Part shown: piece by piece, positions 26,618 to 35,934 of the stretch | Layout of the letters: every line of letters begins with the position of its first letter | Position numbering within the stretch: the stretch's first letter is position 1 | Assembly (NCBI RefSeq): GCF_000719955.1 | Contig: NZ_JOII01000001.1 | Span: 186,001 to 250,000, forward strand | DNA length: 64,000 nt | Direction of reading: 5' to 3' | Source: Streptomyces albidoflavus | GTDB lineage: Bacteria > Actinomycetota > Actinomycetes > Streptomycetales > Streptomycetaceae | Notes under the pieces: model-generated | What the model was told of the DNA's origin: nothing | Seen by the model: the letters and a program-made list of their open reading frames with translations, nothing else | Databases searched by the model: none | Position numbers and translations under genes: made by a program

Positions 26618-27322
26618 TCACGGCGCCCGGTCGCCCACCGGGCCCACCTGGAAGCTGTCGCCGCAGACCTTGAGGCCGGCCAGGTCGGCCGTGGTCACCG
26701 TCTGCCGGGAGCCGGGCGGGTAGACGAGCAGGGTCGCGGCCTCGGGCCAGCACCGGCCGTCGGTGACGCCCTCGCCCGCCGTCTTGACGGTCGCGTGGGC
26801 CGCCTGACCGGGCCGCAGCCGGACCGCGCCGGCGTCGCCCGTGCCGTCCTGGCTGCGGGTGGCGGGCTCGCCGACGCGCTTGCCGCCCGCGTCCAGCAGG
26901 GAGACCCCGGGGTGGCCGAGGAGGTCGCAGGGCTCGCTGCCGGTGTTGGTCAGGCGCAGGTCGAAGTACTTGCTGTTCATCTCCTGCCCGTTGGCCACCA
27001 GCGACAGCGCCAGGCCGTCCGTCTCGCACCGCGCGATCCCGCCGGGCTTCGCCGAGGCGGACGGGGCCGCGCTCGTCGGCGGCGATGAGGGGGCCGGCTC
27101 CGCCGGGGTGCCCGTGCCGGTCGGGGTGGCGGCGGGCGAGGTGGGGGCGTCGCTCGCGGCACCGGCGGCGTCCGCGTCCCCGCCGTCGGGCCCGCACGCC
27201 GTGAGCGCGGCCGCACAGGCGAGGGCGAGGGCCGCGCCCCACACCCCGCGCGGCCACCCCCGCGCCTGATCCGGTCCGCCCCGCCGCCGCCCGTGCCCGT
27301 CGCGCCTGTGTGTATGGCTCAT
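26618..27322 (-). CDS. DUF4232 domain lipoprotein
   Basis: 234 residues. The hydrophobic signal core ends in a lipobox (AALTACGPDGG, Cys near 44). A Ser/Thr/Pro/Ala linker follows to about 100. The DUF4232 domain shows CETDGLALSL, FDLRLTNTGSEPCDLLGHPGVSLLD and C-terminal AGLKVCGDSFQVGPV. It is probably anchored at the outer face of the membrane; no known function. An ATG at 27322 precedes an Arg-rich, Tat-unlike N-region. Confidence 0.75.
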   Translation of the reverse strand: MSHTHRRDGHGRRRGGPDQARGWPRGVWGAALALACAAALTACGPDGGDADAAGAASDAPTSPAATPTGTGTPAEPAPSSPPTSAAPSASAKPGGIARCETDGLALSLVANGQEMNSKYFDLRLTNTGSEPCDLLGHPGVSLLDAGGKRVGEPATRSQDGTGDAGAVRLRPGQAAHATVKTAGEGVTDGRCWPEAATLLVYPPGSRQTVTTADLAGLKVCGDSFQVGPVGDRAP

Positions 27323-27411
27323 GCTGGTGCGGTTACCCGCGCGGCCGGGAGGCTGCACCACGCGCCGCCGCCCGGTCGGTGGGCGACGGCGCGCGAGGGG
27401 GCGTAGGGGGC

Positions 27412-28386
27412 TCAGTCGTGCAGGGCCTTGGTGAGGGCGTCGATCGCGAGGTGGCGGGCGACGTTGGCGGCGCGGGTGTCGCGCAGGCTGTCCAGGAGCA
27501 GGAAGTCGTGGACCATGCCGGCGACCCGCACGGCCGTCACGTCGACCCCGGCCTCCCGCAGCCGCGCCGCGTACGCCTCGCCCTCGTCGCGCAGGACGTC
27601 GGCCTCGTCGGTGATGACCAGCGCCGGAGGCAGCCCGCGCAGCTGCTCCGTGGTGGCCTGGAGCGGGGAGGCGTAGACCTCGGTGCGCTGGGCGGGGTTG
27701 GGGGCGTACTGGTCCCAGAACCACTTCATCTCGTCCCGGGTGAGGTAGTACCCCTCGGCGAACTGGAGGTACGAGGGGGTGCCGAAGTCCGCGTTCGCGA
27801 CCGGGTACAGCAGCACCTGCGCCCTCAGGTCGATGCCGCCGCGCTCCTTGTTCATGATCGCGAAGACGGCCGACATGGCGCCGCCGACGGACTCGCCGGT
27901 GACCGCGATCCGCGAGGTGTCGAGCCCGTGCTCGGCGCCGTGCCGGAGCACCCACTGGCCGACCGCGTAGTTCTGCTCGACCTGCGTCGGGTACTGGGCC
28001 TCGGGCGCCCGGTCGTAGACGGGGAAGACGCCGGCCGCGCCGGCGCCCACGGTCAGCTCGCGGAAGAGCCGGTCATGGGTGTTCTCGTCACCGAAGACCC
28101 AGCCCGCGCCGTGGATGTAGAAGACCACGGGCAGCGGCCCGGTGGCCCCCTTCGGGCGGATGATCCGCGTCCGCACCTGCCCCCACTGCCCCGCGTCGAC
28201 GGTCACCCACTCCTCGTCGACTTCGGGCCGCTCCACACCCTCCCCGCTCTGGAGCCCGGCGAGGATGTCCCGCCCCTGCGCGGGCGGCACCTCGTAGATC
28301 CGGGGATGCGGATCGGTCGCCTCGGCCAGTTCCTTGGCGGCCGTCTCGAGGTAGGGGTCGGGGGGCGGGGGGAGCTGGGACGCCAT
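27412..28386 (-). CDS. Alpha/beta-hydrolase of the hormone-sensitive-lipase type
   Basis: 324 residues. The oxyanion motif is VFYIHGAGWVFG near 105 (HGGGW with one Gly replaced by Ala). The nucleophile is in AVTGESVGGAMSAV near 175, an acid in ITDEADVLRDEG near 265 and the His in VAGMVHDFLLLD near 295. HSL-type carboxylesterase. The ATG at 28386 has GGAGG 5 nt upstream. Confidence 0.8.
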   Translation of the reverse strand: MASQLPPPPDPYLETAAKELAEATDPHPRIYEVPPAQGRDILAGLQSGEGVERPEVDEEWVTVDAGQWGQVRTRIIRPKGATGPLPVVFYIHGAGWVFGDENTHDRLFRELTVGAGAAGVFPVYDRAPEAQYPTQVEQNYAVGQWVLRHGAEHGLDTSRIAVTGESVGGAMSAVFAIMNKERGGIDLRAQVLLYPVANADFGTPSYLQFAEGYYLTRDEMKWFWDQYAPNPAQRTEVYASPLQATTEQLRGLPPALVITDEADVLRDEGEAYAARLREAGVDVTAVRVAGMVHDFLLLDSLRDTRAANVARHLAIDALTKALHD

Positions 28387-28527
28387 GCGGTCCTCCGGTG
28401 ATGGACAGGGGGGCACTTCGTCCAGTTTTGGGGGATCGCGACCTGGTCGCAATCGGAGCACGGGGGGTGGCTGCGGCCGGCTCCTCCGCGAAACACAGGG
28501 CGAAGCCCCCGGTCGCGCACCAGGTCG

Positions 28528-28863
28528 TCAGAGGCCCAGCGGCGGGAGCTTCGCCCGCCGGGACGGCCTCCGCGCCCTGCGCCTCCTCGTCCACCGCCAG
28601 TAGTTGGAGCGTGCCATTCCCGCCCCCATGAGCAGGGCGGCCACCGCGATCAGGGGCAGCCACTGCCGGGCGACGGCCGGCAGCGCCAAGCAGAACCCTG
28701 CCGGGACCAGCCACCGGAACCAGGACTCACCCGGGGCCCTGAGGGCGTCCCACACCAGGAAGGCGAGGACGCCCAGCGCCATCACCGCGCCCACCACGGG
28801 GATTCCTGCCGGGGTGACGTCCACCGCGTGCGGAGCCCCGGAGGCGTACCCGAGCCAGGTCAT
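28528..28863 (-). CDS. Small membrane protein coupled to an SRPBCC gene
   Basis: 111 residues with three or four hydrophobic segments (GIPVVGAVMALGVLAFLVW, WLVPAGFCLALPAVA, WLPLIAVAALLMGAGMA) and a strongly basic tail (RRRRARRPSRRAK). Its ATG overlaps the upstream SRPBCC stop as ATGA, implying translational coupling. Function unknown. Confidence 0.6.
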   Translation of the reverse strand: MTWLGYASGAPHAVDVTPAGIPVVGAVMALGVLAFLVWDALRAPGESWFRWLVPAGFCLALPAVARQWLPLIAVAALLMGAGMARSNYWRWTRRRRARRPSRRAKLPPLGL

Positions 28864-29351
28864 CCTCCACCCGCCCCTCGCCCCGGCGCACCCCCGGCCT
28901 CCCTCTCCGCCACCGCCCGTATATGTGCGTTGCGCTCGCGCATCAGATGGGGCATGTAGCGGTCGAGGACGGCTCGTTCGGCGAGGCGGCCGAGGGGGCC
29001 CAGAGGGGCCTGGAAGGTGATCTCGTCGCGCATCAGGGTGCCGCCGTGGCCGTCGGGGGTGAAGTGGTGGGCGTGCCACCAGTGGTGGAAGGGGCCGGCG
29101 GTCTGTTCGTCGACGAAGTGGGTGGGGTGGTCGTAGGCGGTGATGCGGGAGGTCATGCGCCAGACGACGCCGAAGTGGCGGGCGCGCCAGGTGACCGTGT
29201 CGCCCAGGGCCATGGCGCCGCCGGTGACGCCCGCGACGGCGCGCTCGCCGGAACGGGCCATGGAGGCGGTGTGCGCGTCGACGTCGAGGGAGAGGCCGAA
29301 GACCAGCGGCACCGGCGCGGCGATACGGGTCTCGAGTTCGAAGCGCGTCAT
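28860..29351 (-). CDS. SRPBCC (START-like) family protein
   Basis: 163 residues. Pattern of a hydrophobic-ligand-binding SRPBCC fold: N-terminal FELETRIAAPVPLVFGLSLD, then GDTVTWRARHFGVVWRMTSRITAYDHP, FHHWWHAHHFTPDGHGGTLMRDEITF and C-terminal RLAERAVLDRYMPHLMRER. The tail is Gly/Arg-rich. First gene of a two-gene unit with the small membrane protein. Confidence 0.75.
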   Translation of the reverse strand: MTRFELETRIAAPVPLVFGLSLDVDAHTASMARSGERAVAGVTGGAMALGDTVTWRARHFGVVWRMTSRITAYDHPTHFVDEQTAGPFHHWWHAHHFTPDGHGGTLMRDEITFQAPLGPLGRLAERAVLDRYMPHLMRERNAHIRAVAEREAGGAPGRGAGGG

Positions 29352-29529
29352 GGGGGGACTGTACGGCGGGCAAGGGCGGCCCCGGTCCGCGCCCCTCGGC
29401 ATATGTACCGGCCCGTTCACGATGTCGTCCCGGTTGGGCCGCACCACCTTCCGCGACCCTCCCCGCACGGCCTAGGTTCCTCGGCGCAAGCGGGATTCCG
29501 GACACAAGTCACCACAGGGGGACGGCACG

Positions 29530-30762
29530 ATGGCGAAGACGACGGTGGGCGGGGCTTCCAGACGGCGGGTGCTGCGGCTGGCCGGGAGCGGTCTGGCGCT
29601 GGCGGCGCTGGGGGCGGGGGCGGCCGGGTGCCGTGAGGACGACGTCGACGATCCGGCGGCCAGGGGCGACAAGCCGGCCGGGAGCGGCGAGCCGTCGGCC
29701 GGCGAAGGCGGCGGGGAGGACGGGAAGGCGCCGAAGGCCCTGTGGAGCCAGTCGGTCCCGGCCGAGACCTACGGGGACAACGACGAACTCGTCGCCGTGG
29801 CGGGCATGGTGATCGCCAGTGGCTCGCCGCTCTCCGCCCGGGACGCCGCCACCGGCGAGGAGCGCTGGTCGCTGCCGGACGGCGTGGCCCCCGGCGCCCC
29901 GCTGCTGCTCGGCGACGGCACGCTGTACCTGGCGAGCGGCAAGTACGACGGCACGGTCTCCGGCTACGACCCGGCGAGCGGCAAGGAGACCTGGCAGGGC
30001 CGGCTCGGCAAGGAGTACCGCCAGCCGAGGCCGATCGCGGTGGACGCGCGGCAGGTGTACGTGGTCGCCGAGATCCTGGAGAAGGACAACTCCTCGCACA
30101 CCAACCTGATCGCCGCCCTCGACGCCGGCTCGGGGAAGATCGTCTGGAGTGAGCGGCGCGACCTCGGCACCGAGCAGAACGGCATCCACGCCGCCGTCCA
30201 GGGCCGCCACCTCGTCTACACCGACTTCAAGAAGAACCTCACCGTGCGCGACACCGGCAGCGGGCGCCAGGTGTGGACGCAGAAGACGGAGAAGACCAAC
30301 TACGGCTTCTTCACCGTCCACGAGGAGCTGGTGATCGTCCCCCAGGGCGACCGGCTCCACGCGTACGCCCTGGCCGACGGCGCCCGCAAGTGGACGGTGA
30401 AGGCCGCCCACCTCACCACCTTCAAGGAGCCCGCCGTGGTCGACGGCGTCCTCCACATCGCCGACAGCGCCCGCACGGTACGCGCCCTGGACCCGGCCAC
30501 CGGCAAGGAGATCTGGCAGTCGAAGGCGCTCGCCGAGGCGGGGTTCCAGGTGCCCCGGCAGTACGTGAAGGCGGGCAAGCTCCTCTGCGTCGCCACCGAC
30601 CTCGACAAGGACGGCGGCGTGGCCGCGCTCGACGCGGCCACCGGCGAGCTGCGCTGGACCTTCAACGACGGCACGGGCGACTACCACGCCTGGCTGGTCG
30701 CCACCGACGGCAAGCGGGTCTTCGCCCTGCACGGCAAGAAACTGCACGCGCTGCCCGTGTGA
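29530..30762 (+). CDS. PQQ-like beta-propeller lipoprotein
   Basis: 410 residues. The N-terminus combines twin arginines (ASRRRVLRLAGSGLALAAL) with a lipobox Cys near 37 (AAGCRED), suggesting Tat export and lipidation. An acidic/Gly linker precedes repeated propeller blades (SARDAATGEERWSL, SGYDPASGKETWQG, AALDAGSGKIVWSE, RALDPATGKEIWQS, AALDAATGELRWTF). It resembles BamB/PQQ-repeat proteins; no enzyme motif. A -10-like TAGGTT lies near 29472; a terminator follows at 30774. Confidence 0.8.
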   Translation: MAKTTVGGASRRRVLRLAGSGLALAALGAGAAGCREDDVDDPAARGDKPAGSGEPSAGEGGGEDGKAPKALWSQSVPAETYGDNDELVAVAGMVIASGSPLSARDAATGEERWSLPDGVAPGAPLLLGDGTLYLASGKYDGTVSGYDPASGKETWQGRLGKEYRQPRPIAVDARQVYVVAEILEKDNSSHTNLIAALDAGSGKIVWSERRDLGTEQNGIHAAVQGRHLVYTDFKKNLTVRDTGSGRQVWTQKTEKTNYGFFTVHEELVIVPQGDRLHAYALADGARKWTVKAAHLTTFKEPAVVDGVLHIADSARTVRALDPATGKEIWQSKALAEAGFQVPRQYVKAGKLLCVATDLDKDGGVAALDAATGELRWTFNDGTGDYHAWLVATDGKRVFALHGKKLHALPV

Positions 30763-30773
30763 CGCGGGCGCCG

Positions 30774-30819
30774 GGGCGCGGGTCCCGGGGCGCTGCCGCG
30801 ACACCCGGGACCCGCGCCC
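30774..30819. terminator. Bidirectional terminator
   Basis: Perfect 16-bp arms (30774-30789, 30804-30819) between the convergent beta-propeller and DUF4333 genes. Confidence 0.75.
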
Positions 30820-30822
30820 GGA

Positions 30823-31167
30823 TCAGCCGCCCGGGGCGTCGTCGACCTTGAAGTCCATCTGGACGGTGCCGCCGGTGACCGACTTGGCGGTGACCGTCAC
30901 GCCGTACTGCTCGCCGTCGGCGGCGAGCTGGCAGCGTACGGTGGCGCCCTTCTCGGCCTTGAGGTCGTCCTCGCAGGTGACGGAGTCGGGCTCCTGGCCG
31001 ACCTGCTCGCCCAGCGCGGTCTTGGCCTGCTTCGCGACCTCGTCCTTGCCCACCGACCCGCCGGAGCTCACGTTCACCGAGCACCCGGCGCCGAGCAGCA
31101 CCGCCACGGCCGCGACCGCCACCCGTACCGTCGTCCGGCCCGGCCTCTTCCGTCCCGTCTTCTGCAC
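30823..31167 (-). CDS. DUF4333 domain lipoprotein
   Basis: 114 residues. The hydrophobic signal core VRVAVAAVAVLLGAGC ends in a lipobox Cys near 29. The DUF4333 domain has KQAKTALGEQVGQEPDSVTC, CQLAADGEQYGVTVTAKSV and a C-terminal Asp. Two Cys could form a disulphide. The GTG at 31167 has GGGGGGA upstream. Confidence 0.75.
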   Translation of the reverse strand: MQKTGRKRPGRTTVRVAVAAVAVLLGAGCSVNVSSGGSVGKDEVAKQAKTALGEQVGQEPDSVTCEDDLKAEKGATVRCQLAADGEQYGVTVTAKSVTGGTVQMDFKVDDAPGG

Positions 31168-31213
31168 AGTTCCCCCCGTTGGACTCTTGTTCGGCAGCTC
31201 TCGGCCGCAGAAC

Positions 31214-31789
31214 CTACCACCACCGTCGCGGGCCGCCGCCTGAGTCCTCCCCCGCCCCCACCACCCCCAGAATCCGGTCGACCCGCTCCTCCACCCCCGC
31301 CGCCGGGACCTCGACCAGGCGGAACCCGAACCGCCGGTAACTCTCCTCATGCACCCGCTCGAAGGCGAGCGCGTCCTCGTAGCTGATGCGCCGGGCCGCG
31401 GTGGGTTCCACGAAGCCGAGGGGGCGGAGGAGGAACACGTACGGCTCGTAGAGGCCGGGTGGGGTGGTGAGGCGGGTCAGTTCGGCGGTGAGGGCGGGTG
31501 GGACGGGGTGGCCGAGGTAGGTGGCGAGGGCGTGGGTGCAGACCGGGGAGCGGTCGAAGAAGCAGGGGCCGGGTGCCCCGGCAGCCGCCTCCTGGCGGGC
31601 GCGCTGTTCGGCGGTGACGCGGGCGATGAACTCCGGGCCCATCCAGGGTTCGGGGACGCCCAGGGCCTGTTCGCGGGCGATGACGTCGGTGGCGGCCTCG
31701 GCGACGGTGCGGTGGCCCCGGGACGCGAGGGCGCGCAGGACGGTGGTCTTGCCCGCTCCGGGGGTGCCCGTGAGGATGTGGTGCCGCAT
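31214..31789 (-). CDS. AAA-type P-loop ATPase/kinase (AAA_28-like)
   Basis: 191 residues. Walker A GTPGAGKTTVLRALASRG is at the N-terminus (about 7-14). FFDRSPVCTHALATYLG near 87 resembles the acceptor region of small-molecule kinases; LLRPLGFVEPTAARRISYEDALAFE carries lid-type arginines. Probably phosphorylates a nucleotide or metabolite; the substrate is unknown. Confidence 0.75.
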   Translation of the reverse strand: MRHHILTGTPGAGKTTVLRALASRGHRTVAEAATDVIAREQALGVPEPWMGPEFIARVTAEQRARQEAAAGAPGPCFFDRSPVCTHALATYLGHPVPPALTAELTRLTTPPGLYEPYVFLLRPLGFVEPTAARRISYEDALAFERVHEESYRRFGFRLVEVPAAGVEERVDRILGVVGAGEDSGGGPRRWW

Positions 31790-31837
31790 GGCGGGGGTCC
31801 TTTCCGGCCGGACTCCCCGTCATGCGGCGGGCCCGGC

Positions 31838-33616
31838 CTACTCCTTGTCGGGGGGTGTCTGGTCGGGGCCGCGCTCCGTACCCCGGTCCGGGGTCTCCGC
31901 CGGGCCGGTCTCGCCCTGGGCGCGGCTGCGGGCGGCGCGGCGCAGGCGGGGGTGGGCGGTGGGGTCGTTCCGGCCCTCGGACATGGCCTCGCCGATCATC
32001 TTGCGGACGGCGTCGCGCAGGCCGTGCAGGGCCTGGTGGCGGCGGGGCCCCGCGCCGGGGTCCTCGCGGAGTTCGCGGACGGTGGCCCAGCACAGCCCCA
32101 GCATGACGACGACGAAGGGGAGGGCGACGAGGATGGTGGCCGACTGGAGGGAGTCGAGGCCGCCGGCGATGAGCAGGGCGGCGGCGACGGCGGCCATCAG
32201 GACGCCCCAGGTGACGTTGAGCCAGGCCCTGGGGTGCAGGGCGCCCCGGCTGGTCAGCGACCCCATCACCAGAGAGGCCGAGTCGGCGCTGGTGATGAAG
32301 TACATCATGATGAGGACCATCGCGAACCAGGACGTGACCTGGCCGATCGGCAGCGCGTCCAGCATCGAGAAGAGGGTGGCCTCGGTGCCCTCGGACTCCT
32401 TCTCGGCCATGTCGACCACGCCCGTCTCGTCCAGCCGGATGCCGGTGCCGCCCAGCACGCAGAACCAGACGGCGGAGGCGCCGGAGGGGATCAGCAGGAC
32501 GGCGAGGAGGAACTCGCGGATGCTGCGGCCCTTGGAGATGCGGGCGATGAAGGTGCCGACGAAGGGCGCCCAGGAGAGCCACCACGCCCAGTAGAAGATG
32601 GTCCACTGGCCGAGCCATTCGCTGTCGGTGAAGGCGCCGGTGCGCGTCGCCATCGAGATCAGCTCGTTGAAGTACCCGCCGATGCTGGAGGGGATGGCGT
32701 CGAGGATGTAGACAGTCGGGCCGACCACGAAGATGAAGAGCATCAGCAGCGCGGCCATCACCAGGTTGACCGAGCTGAGCCACTTCACCCCGCCGTGCAG
32801 CCCGGTGAAGGCGGAGATGACGAAGGCGGCGCCGAGCACCACGATGATCAGCAGCTGGAGCCCGGTGGTGTTCTCCACCCCCGCCGTCAGCTGGAGCCCG
32901 GTGGCGATCTGCAGGGCACCGATGCCGAGGCTGGTGGCGGTGCCGAAGACGGTGGCGAAGACCGCGAGCAGGTCGAGCAGGCGGCCGATGACGCCGTTGG
33001 CCAGGCGTTCCCCGATGAGCGGGATGAAGACCGCGCTGATCCGGTTGCCGCGCCCCAGCCGGAAGGTGGTGTACGCGAGGGAGAGGCCGACCACGCCGTA
33101 GATCGCCCAGGGGGTCAGCGTCCAGTGGAAGAACGAGTACTCCAGGGCCCGCCCGGCCGCCTCGGGGGTGCCGGCGGTGGCGTCGGTGGAGGGCGGCGGG
33201 CTCAGGTAGTGGGCGACCGGTTCGCCGACGCCGTAGAAGATGAGGCCGATGCCCATGCCGGCGGCGAACATCATCGCGACCCAGGCGAAGTCGGTGAACT
33301 CCGGTTCGTCGTCGCCCTCGCGGGCCAGCTTGATACGGCCGAAGCGGCTGAAGGCGAGGATCACGCAGAGGATCAGGAAGACGTCGGCGGCGATCACGAA
33401 GAGCCACTCGAAGTTCTTCAGCACCCACGGCAGGGCGGAGTCCGAGAAGCTCTTGAACGAGCCCTTGCCGAGGCTCGCCCACAGGACGACGCCCAGGACG
33501 CCGAGCACGCCGATGGCGACGACCGGGACGTCCGGCCGGGAGTCGGCGCCGGGCGGTTCGGCGGACGTCGGGCCGTGCGGACTGTCCGGGGGCAGGTCGG
33601 TGTCGGTGGTGCTCAT
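31838..33616 (-). CDS. BCCT family betaine/choline transporter
   Basis: 592 residues with about 12 membrane helices. Family landmarks include FAAGMGIGLIFYGVGEPVAHY near 130, the conserved HWTLTPWAIYGVVGLSLAY near 175, and SEWLGQWTIFYWAWWLSWAPFVGTFIARISKGR near 340 with the Trp-rich substrate and coupling site. The C-terminal tail is long, basic and acidic by turns, as in osmotically regulated members. Imports quaternary ammonium osmolytes with Na+ or H+. 48 nt separate it from the AAA_28 gene on the same strand. Confidence 0.88.
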   Translation of the reverse strand: MSTTDTDLPPDSPHGPTSAEPPGADSRPDVPVVAIGVLGVLGVVLWASLGKGSFKSFSDSALPWVLKNFEWLFVIAADVFLILCVILAFSRFGRIKLAREGDDEPEFTDFAWVAMMFAAGMGIGLIFYGVGEPVAHYLSPPPSTDATAGTPEAAGRALEYSFFHWTLTPWAIYGVVGLSLAYTTFRLGRGNRISAVFIPLIGERLANGVIGRLLDLLAVFATVFGTATSLGIGALQIATGLQLTAGVENTTGLQLLIIVVLGAAFVISAFTGLHGGVKWLSSVNLVMAALLMLFIFVVGPTVYILDAIPSSIGGYFNELISMATRTGAFTDSEWLGQWTIFYWAWWLSWAPFVGTFIARISKGRSIREFLLAVLLIPSGASAVWFCVLGGTGIRLDETGVVDMAEKESEGTEATLFSMLDALPIGQVTSWFAMVLIMMYFITSADSASLVMGSLTSRGALHPRAWLNVTWGVLMAAVAAALLIAGGLDSLQSATILVALPFVVVMLGLCWATVRELREDPGAGPRRHQALHGLRDAVRKMIGEAMSEGRNDPTAHPRLRRAARSRAQGETGPAETPDRGTERGPDQTPPDKE

Positions 33617-33723
33617 AGCTGCCCACTATGGTCCGCGTACCGGACATACCGTCACCTACCACGCCGGAGCACGGCCGAACGGCGCGGCGGGTCCCTCCGG
33701 CCGCCGCGCCCTCTCCCCCGGGG

Positions 33724-34431
33724 TCAGACCAGGCGGCGGGCGGTCGCCCAGCGGGTCAGCTCGTGGCGGTTGGAGAGCTGGAGCTTGCGCAGCACCGCCG
33801 AGACGTGCGACTCGACCGTCTTCACCGAGATGTACAGCTGCTTGGCCACCTCCTTGTACGCGTACCCCCGGGCGATCAGCCGCAGCACCTCGCGCTCGCG
33901 CTGGGTGAGCCGGTCCAGGTCCTCGTCGACCGGCGGGGCGTCGGTGGAGGCGAAGGCGTCGAGCACGAACCCGGCCAGCCGGGGCGAGAAGACGGCGTCG
34001 CCGTCCTGCACCCGGAAGATGGAGTCGACCAGGTCGGCGCCGGTGATGTTCTTGGTGACGTAGCCGCGGGCGCCGCCGCGGATGACGCCGATGACGTCCT
34101 CGGCGGCGTCGGAGACGGAGAGCGCGAGGAAGCGCACCGGGCGCTCGGCGGCGCCCATCAGCGGGGCGCAGCGGCGCAGCACCTCGACGCCGCCGCCACC
34201 CGGCAGGTGCACGTCGAGCAGGACGACCTCCGGACGGGTCGCGGTGATGACGGTGACCGCCTGGTCCACGTCGTCGGCCTCGCCTACCACCTCGACGCCG
34301 GTCTCCTCGGTCTGCCCGATCTCCGCCTGGACGCCGGTGCGGAACATCCGGTGGTCGTCGACGAGGACCACCCGTACCCGCCGTCCGCCGTCCTCGCCCG
34401 CGCCGCCGCCGGCCGTGGTCTCGTCACTCAT
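33724..34431 (-). CDS. NarL/FixJ-type response regulator
   Basis: 235 residues. The receiver domain has acidic pair VLVDDHRMFRTG near 23-33 and phospho-acceptor D73 in VLLDVHLPGGGGVEVL; the conserved Lys lies in GYVTKNITGADL. The LuxR helix-turn-helix (LTQREREVLRLIARGYAYKEVAKQL, then VKTVESHVSAVLRKL) occupies 165-225. It pairs with the sensor kinase 116 nt upstream on the same strand. Confidence 0.88.
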   Translation of the reverse strand: MSDETTAGGGAGEDGGRRVRVVLVDDHRMFRTGVQAEIGQTEETGVEVVGEADDVDQAVTVITATRPEVVLLDVHLPGGGGVEVLRRCAPLMGAAERPVRFLALSVSDAAEDVIGVIRGGARGYVTKNITGADLVDSIFRVQDGDAVFSPRLAGFVLDAFASTDAPPVDEDLDRLTQREREVLRLIARGYAYKEVAKQLYISVKTVESHVSAVLRKLQLSNRHELTRWATARRLV

Positions 34432-34547
34432 CTCGTCGCCCTCTCTCTCGGCCCGGCCACCCTCTGGAGCCCGCCTGCACCCATCATCAGCCCGCCCGCA
34501 CCCGTCGTCAGGTGTCGTCACGTTTCGTCACGTGACGTCACCTGTCG

Positions 34548-35789
34548 TCACGAGGTCGTCCGTTTCATCTCCAGCTCCACCTCGGTGCCGCCGTCGGGCG
34601 CCGAGCGCAGCCGGGCGGTGCCGCCGTGGCGTTCCATGCGGCCGATGATCGACTCGCGGACGCCCATCCGGTCGGCGGGCACCGCGTCCAGGTCGAAACC
34701 GGGGCCCCGGTCCCGTACGGAGACGAAGACCTCCGGGCCCGAGACCTCCGCGAACACCTGCACCGGGCCGCCCTCGCCACCGTACTTGGCGGCGTTCACC
34801 ATGGCCTCCCGCGCGGCCTGGATCAGCGCGGGCAGCGGCTCGTCCAGCGGGCAGTCGCCGACCAGGACGACCTCCAGCGGTACGCCGTGCTTGTCCTCGA
34901 CCTCGGCGGCGGTGCGCTTGACCGCCTCGGCCAGCGTCGCCGGCTCGTCCTCGGCGGCGCGGCCCGACCCCTCCGGGCGGTGCAGCCAGTTGCGCAGCTC
35001 GCGCTCCTGGGAGCGGGCCAGGCGGCGGACCTCGGCGGGCCGGTCGGCGTTGCGCTGGATCAGGGTGAGGGTGTGCAGCACCGAGTCGTGGACGTGGGCG
35101 GCGACCTCGGCCCGCTCCTGGGCGCGGATGCGCATCAGCCGCTCCTGCCCGAGGTCCTGCGCCATCCGCACCAGCCACGGCCCGGCCAGCAGCGCCACCC
35201 CGACCAGCACGGCGAGCGATGCCTGCAGCACCGCCCCCAGGTGCTCGGCCGACCCCTGGATGACGAACATCCCCGAGACCCCGGCCCCGACCAGCAGCAC
35301 GCCCGCCGCCGACCGGGCCAGCGTCAGGTTCCGCCGCCTGCGCCCGGCCTCGGCCCAGCGGGCGCGCCGGGCGTTGTCGGCCTGCCGCCACACGACGGCG
35401 ACACCGGCGCCGACCAGCAGGGCGGGGAAGAGGTAGGCGCGGGCGGTGCCGTTGAGGTCGACCGAGGCGACGAAGACCATGGAGGCGACCAGCAGCGCCA
35501 GCAGGGCGACCAGCTGCCCCCGGTCGGCCTTGGCGGGCGCGCTCGGCGGCTGCGGCGAGAGCCCGCCGACCCCCAGCGGGACGAAGGACCAGAACGCGGC
35601 GTAGAGCAGCGCGCCCAGGCCGTTGGCGACGAAGAGGGCGACGAAGGCGAGCCGGACCCAGAAAACGGGCAGGCCGAGGTGGCCGGCGAGACCGCGCGCC
35701 ACCCCGCCCAGCCAGCGGCCGTCGCTGCTGCGGTAGAGCTTGCGCGGCTCCCGCTCCTGCTCGATGGTCCCTGCTGCGGCGTCCGGCAT
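34548..35789 (-). CDS. PspC-domain sensor histidine kinase
   Basis: 413 residues. Residues 15-75 are a PspC domain (KLYRSSDGRWLGGVARGLAGHLGL, then RLAFVALFVANGLGALLYAAFWSFVPLG). Several membrane helices follow to about 195. The histidine box AAHVHDSVLHTLTLIQRNAD is near 230-250, with a GHKL ATPase: N-box AAREAMVNAAKYGG, G1 VSVRDRGPGFDLDAV, G2 RMGVRESIIGRMERHGG. It probably senses envelope stress and phosphorylates the adjacent regulator. The divergent neighbour is also a PspC protein. Confidence 0.85.
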   Translation of the reverse strand: MPDAAAGTIEQEREPRKLYRSSDGRWLGGVARGLAGHLGLPVFWVRLAFVALFVANGLGALLYAAFWSFVPLGVGGLSPQPPSAPAKADRGQLVALLALLVASMVFVASVDLNGTARAYLFPALLVGAGVAVVWRQADNARRARWAEAGRRRRNLTLARSAAGVLLVGAGVSGMFVIQGSAEHLGAVLQASLAVLVGVALLAGPWLVRMAQDLGQERLMRIRAQERAEVAAHVHDSVLHTLTLIQRNADRPAEVRRLARSQERELRNWLHRPEGSGRAAEDEPATLAEAVKRTAAEVEDKHGVPLEVVLVGDCPLDEPLPALIQAAREAMVNAAKYGGEGGPVQVFAEVSGPEVFVSVRDRGPGFDLDAVPADRMGVRESIIGRMERHGGTARLRSAPDGGTEVELEMKRTTS

Positions 35790-35934
35790 GGACCGATCGT
35801 CACACGGGCGCGCGGCCAGGGGCATCAGGGTTGTCCCCGAGGACGCCCCCGGTCCGGCTCTCGGGGTCGATTTCAGGGTCTGCCCAGGGTCGTACCGGCT
35901 GCCCGCACGCCGCGCGCCCCGTCACCATGGAGCC

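Noticed and set aside
31349..34063. 904-codon open frame opposite the BCCT transporter and response regulator
   Set aside because: Low-complexity antisense frame over two well-supported genes.
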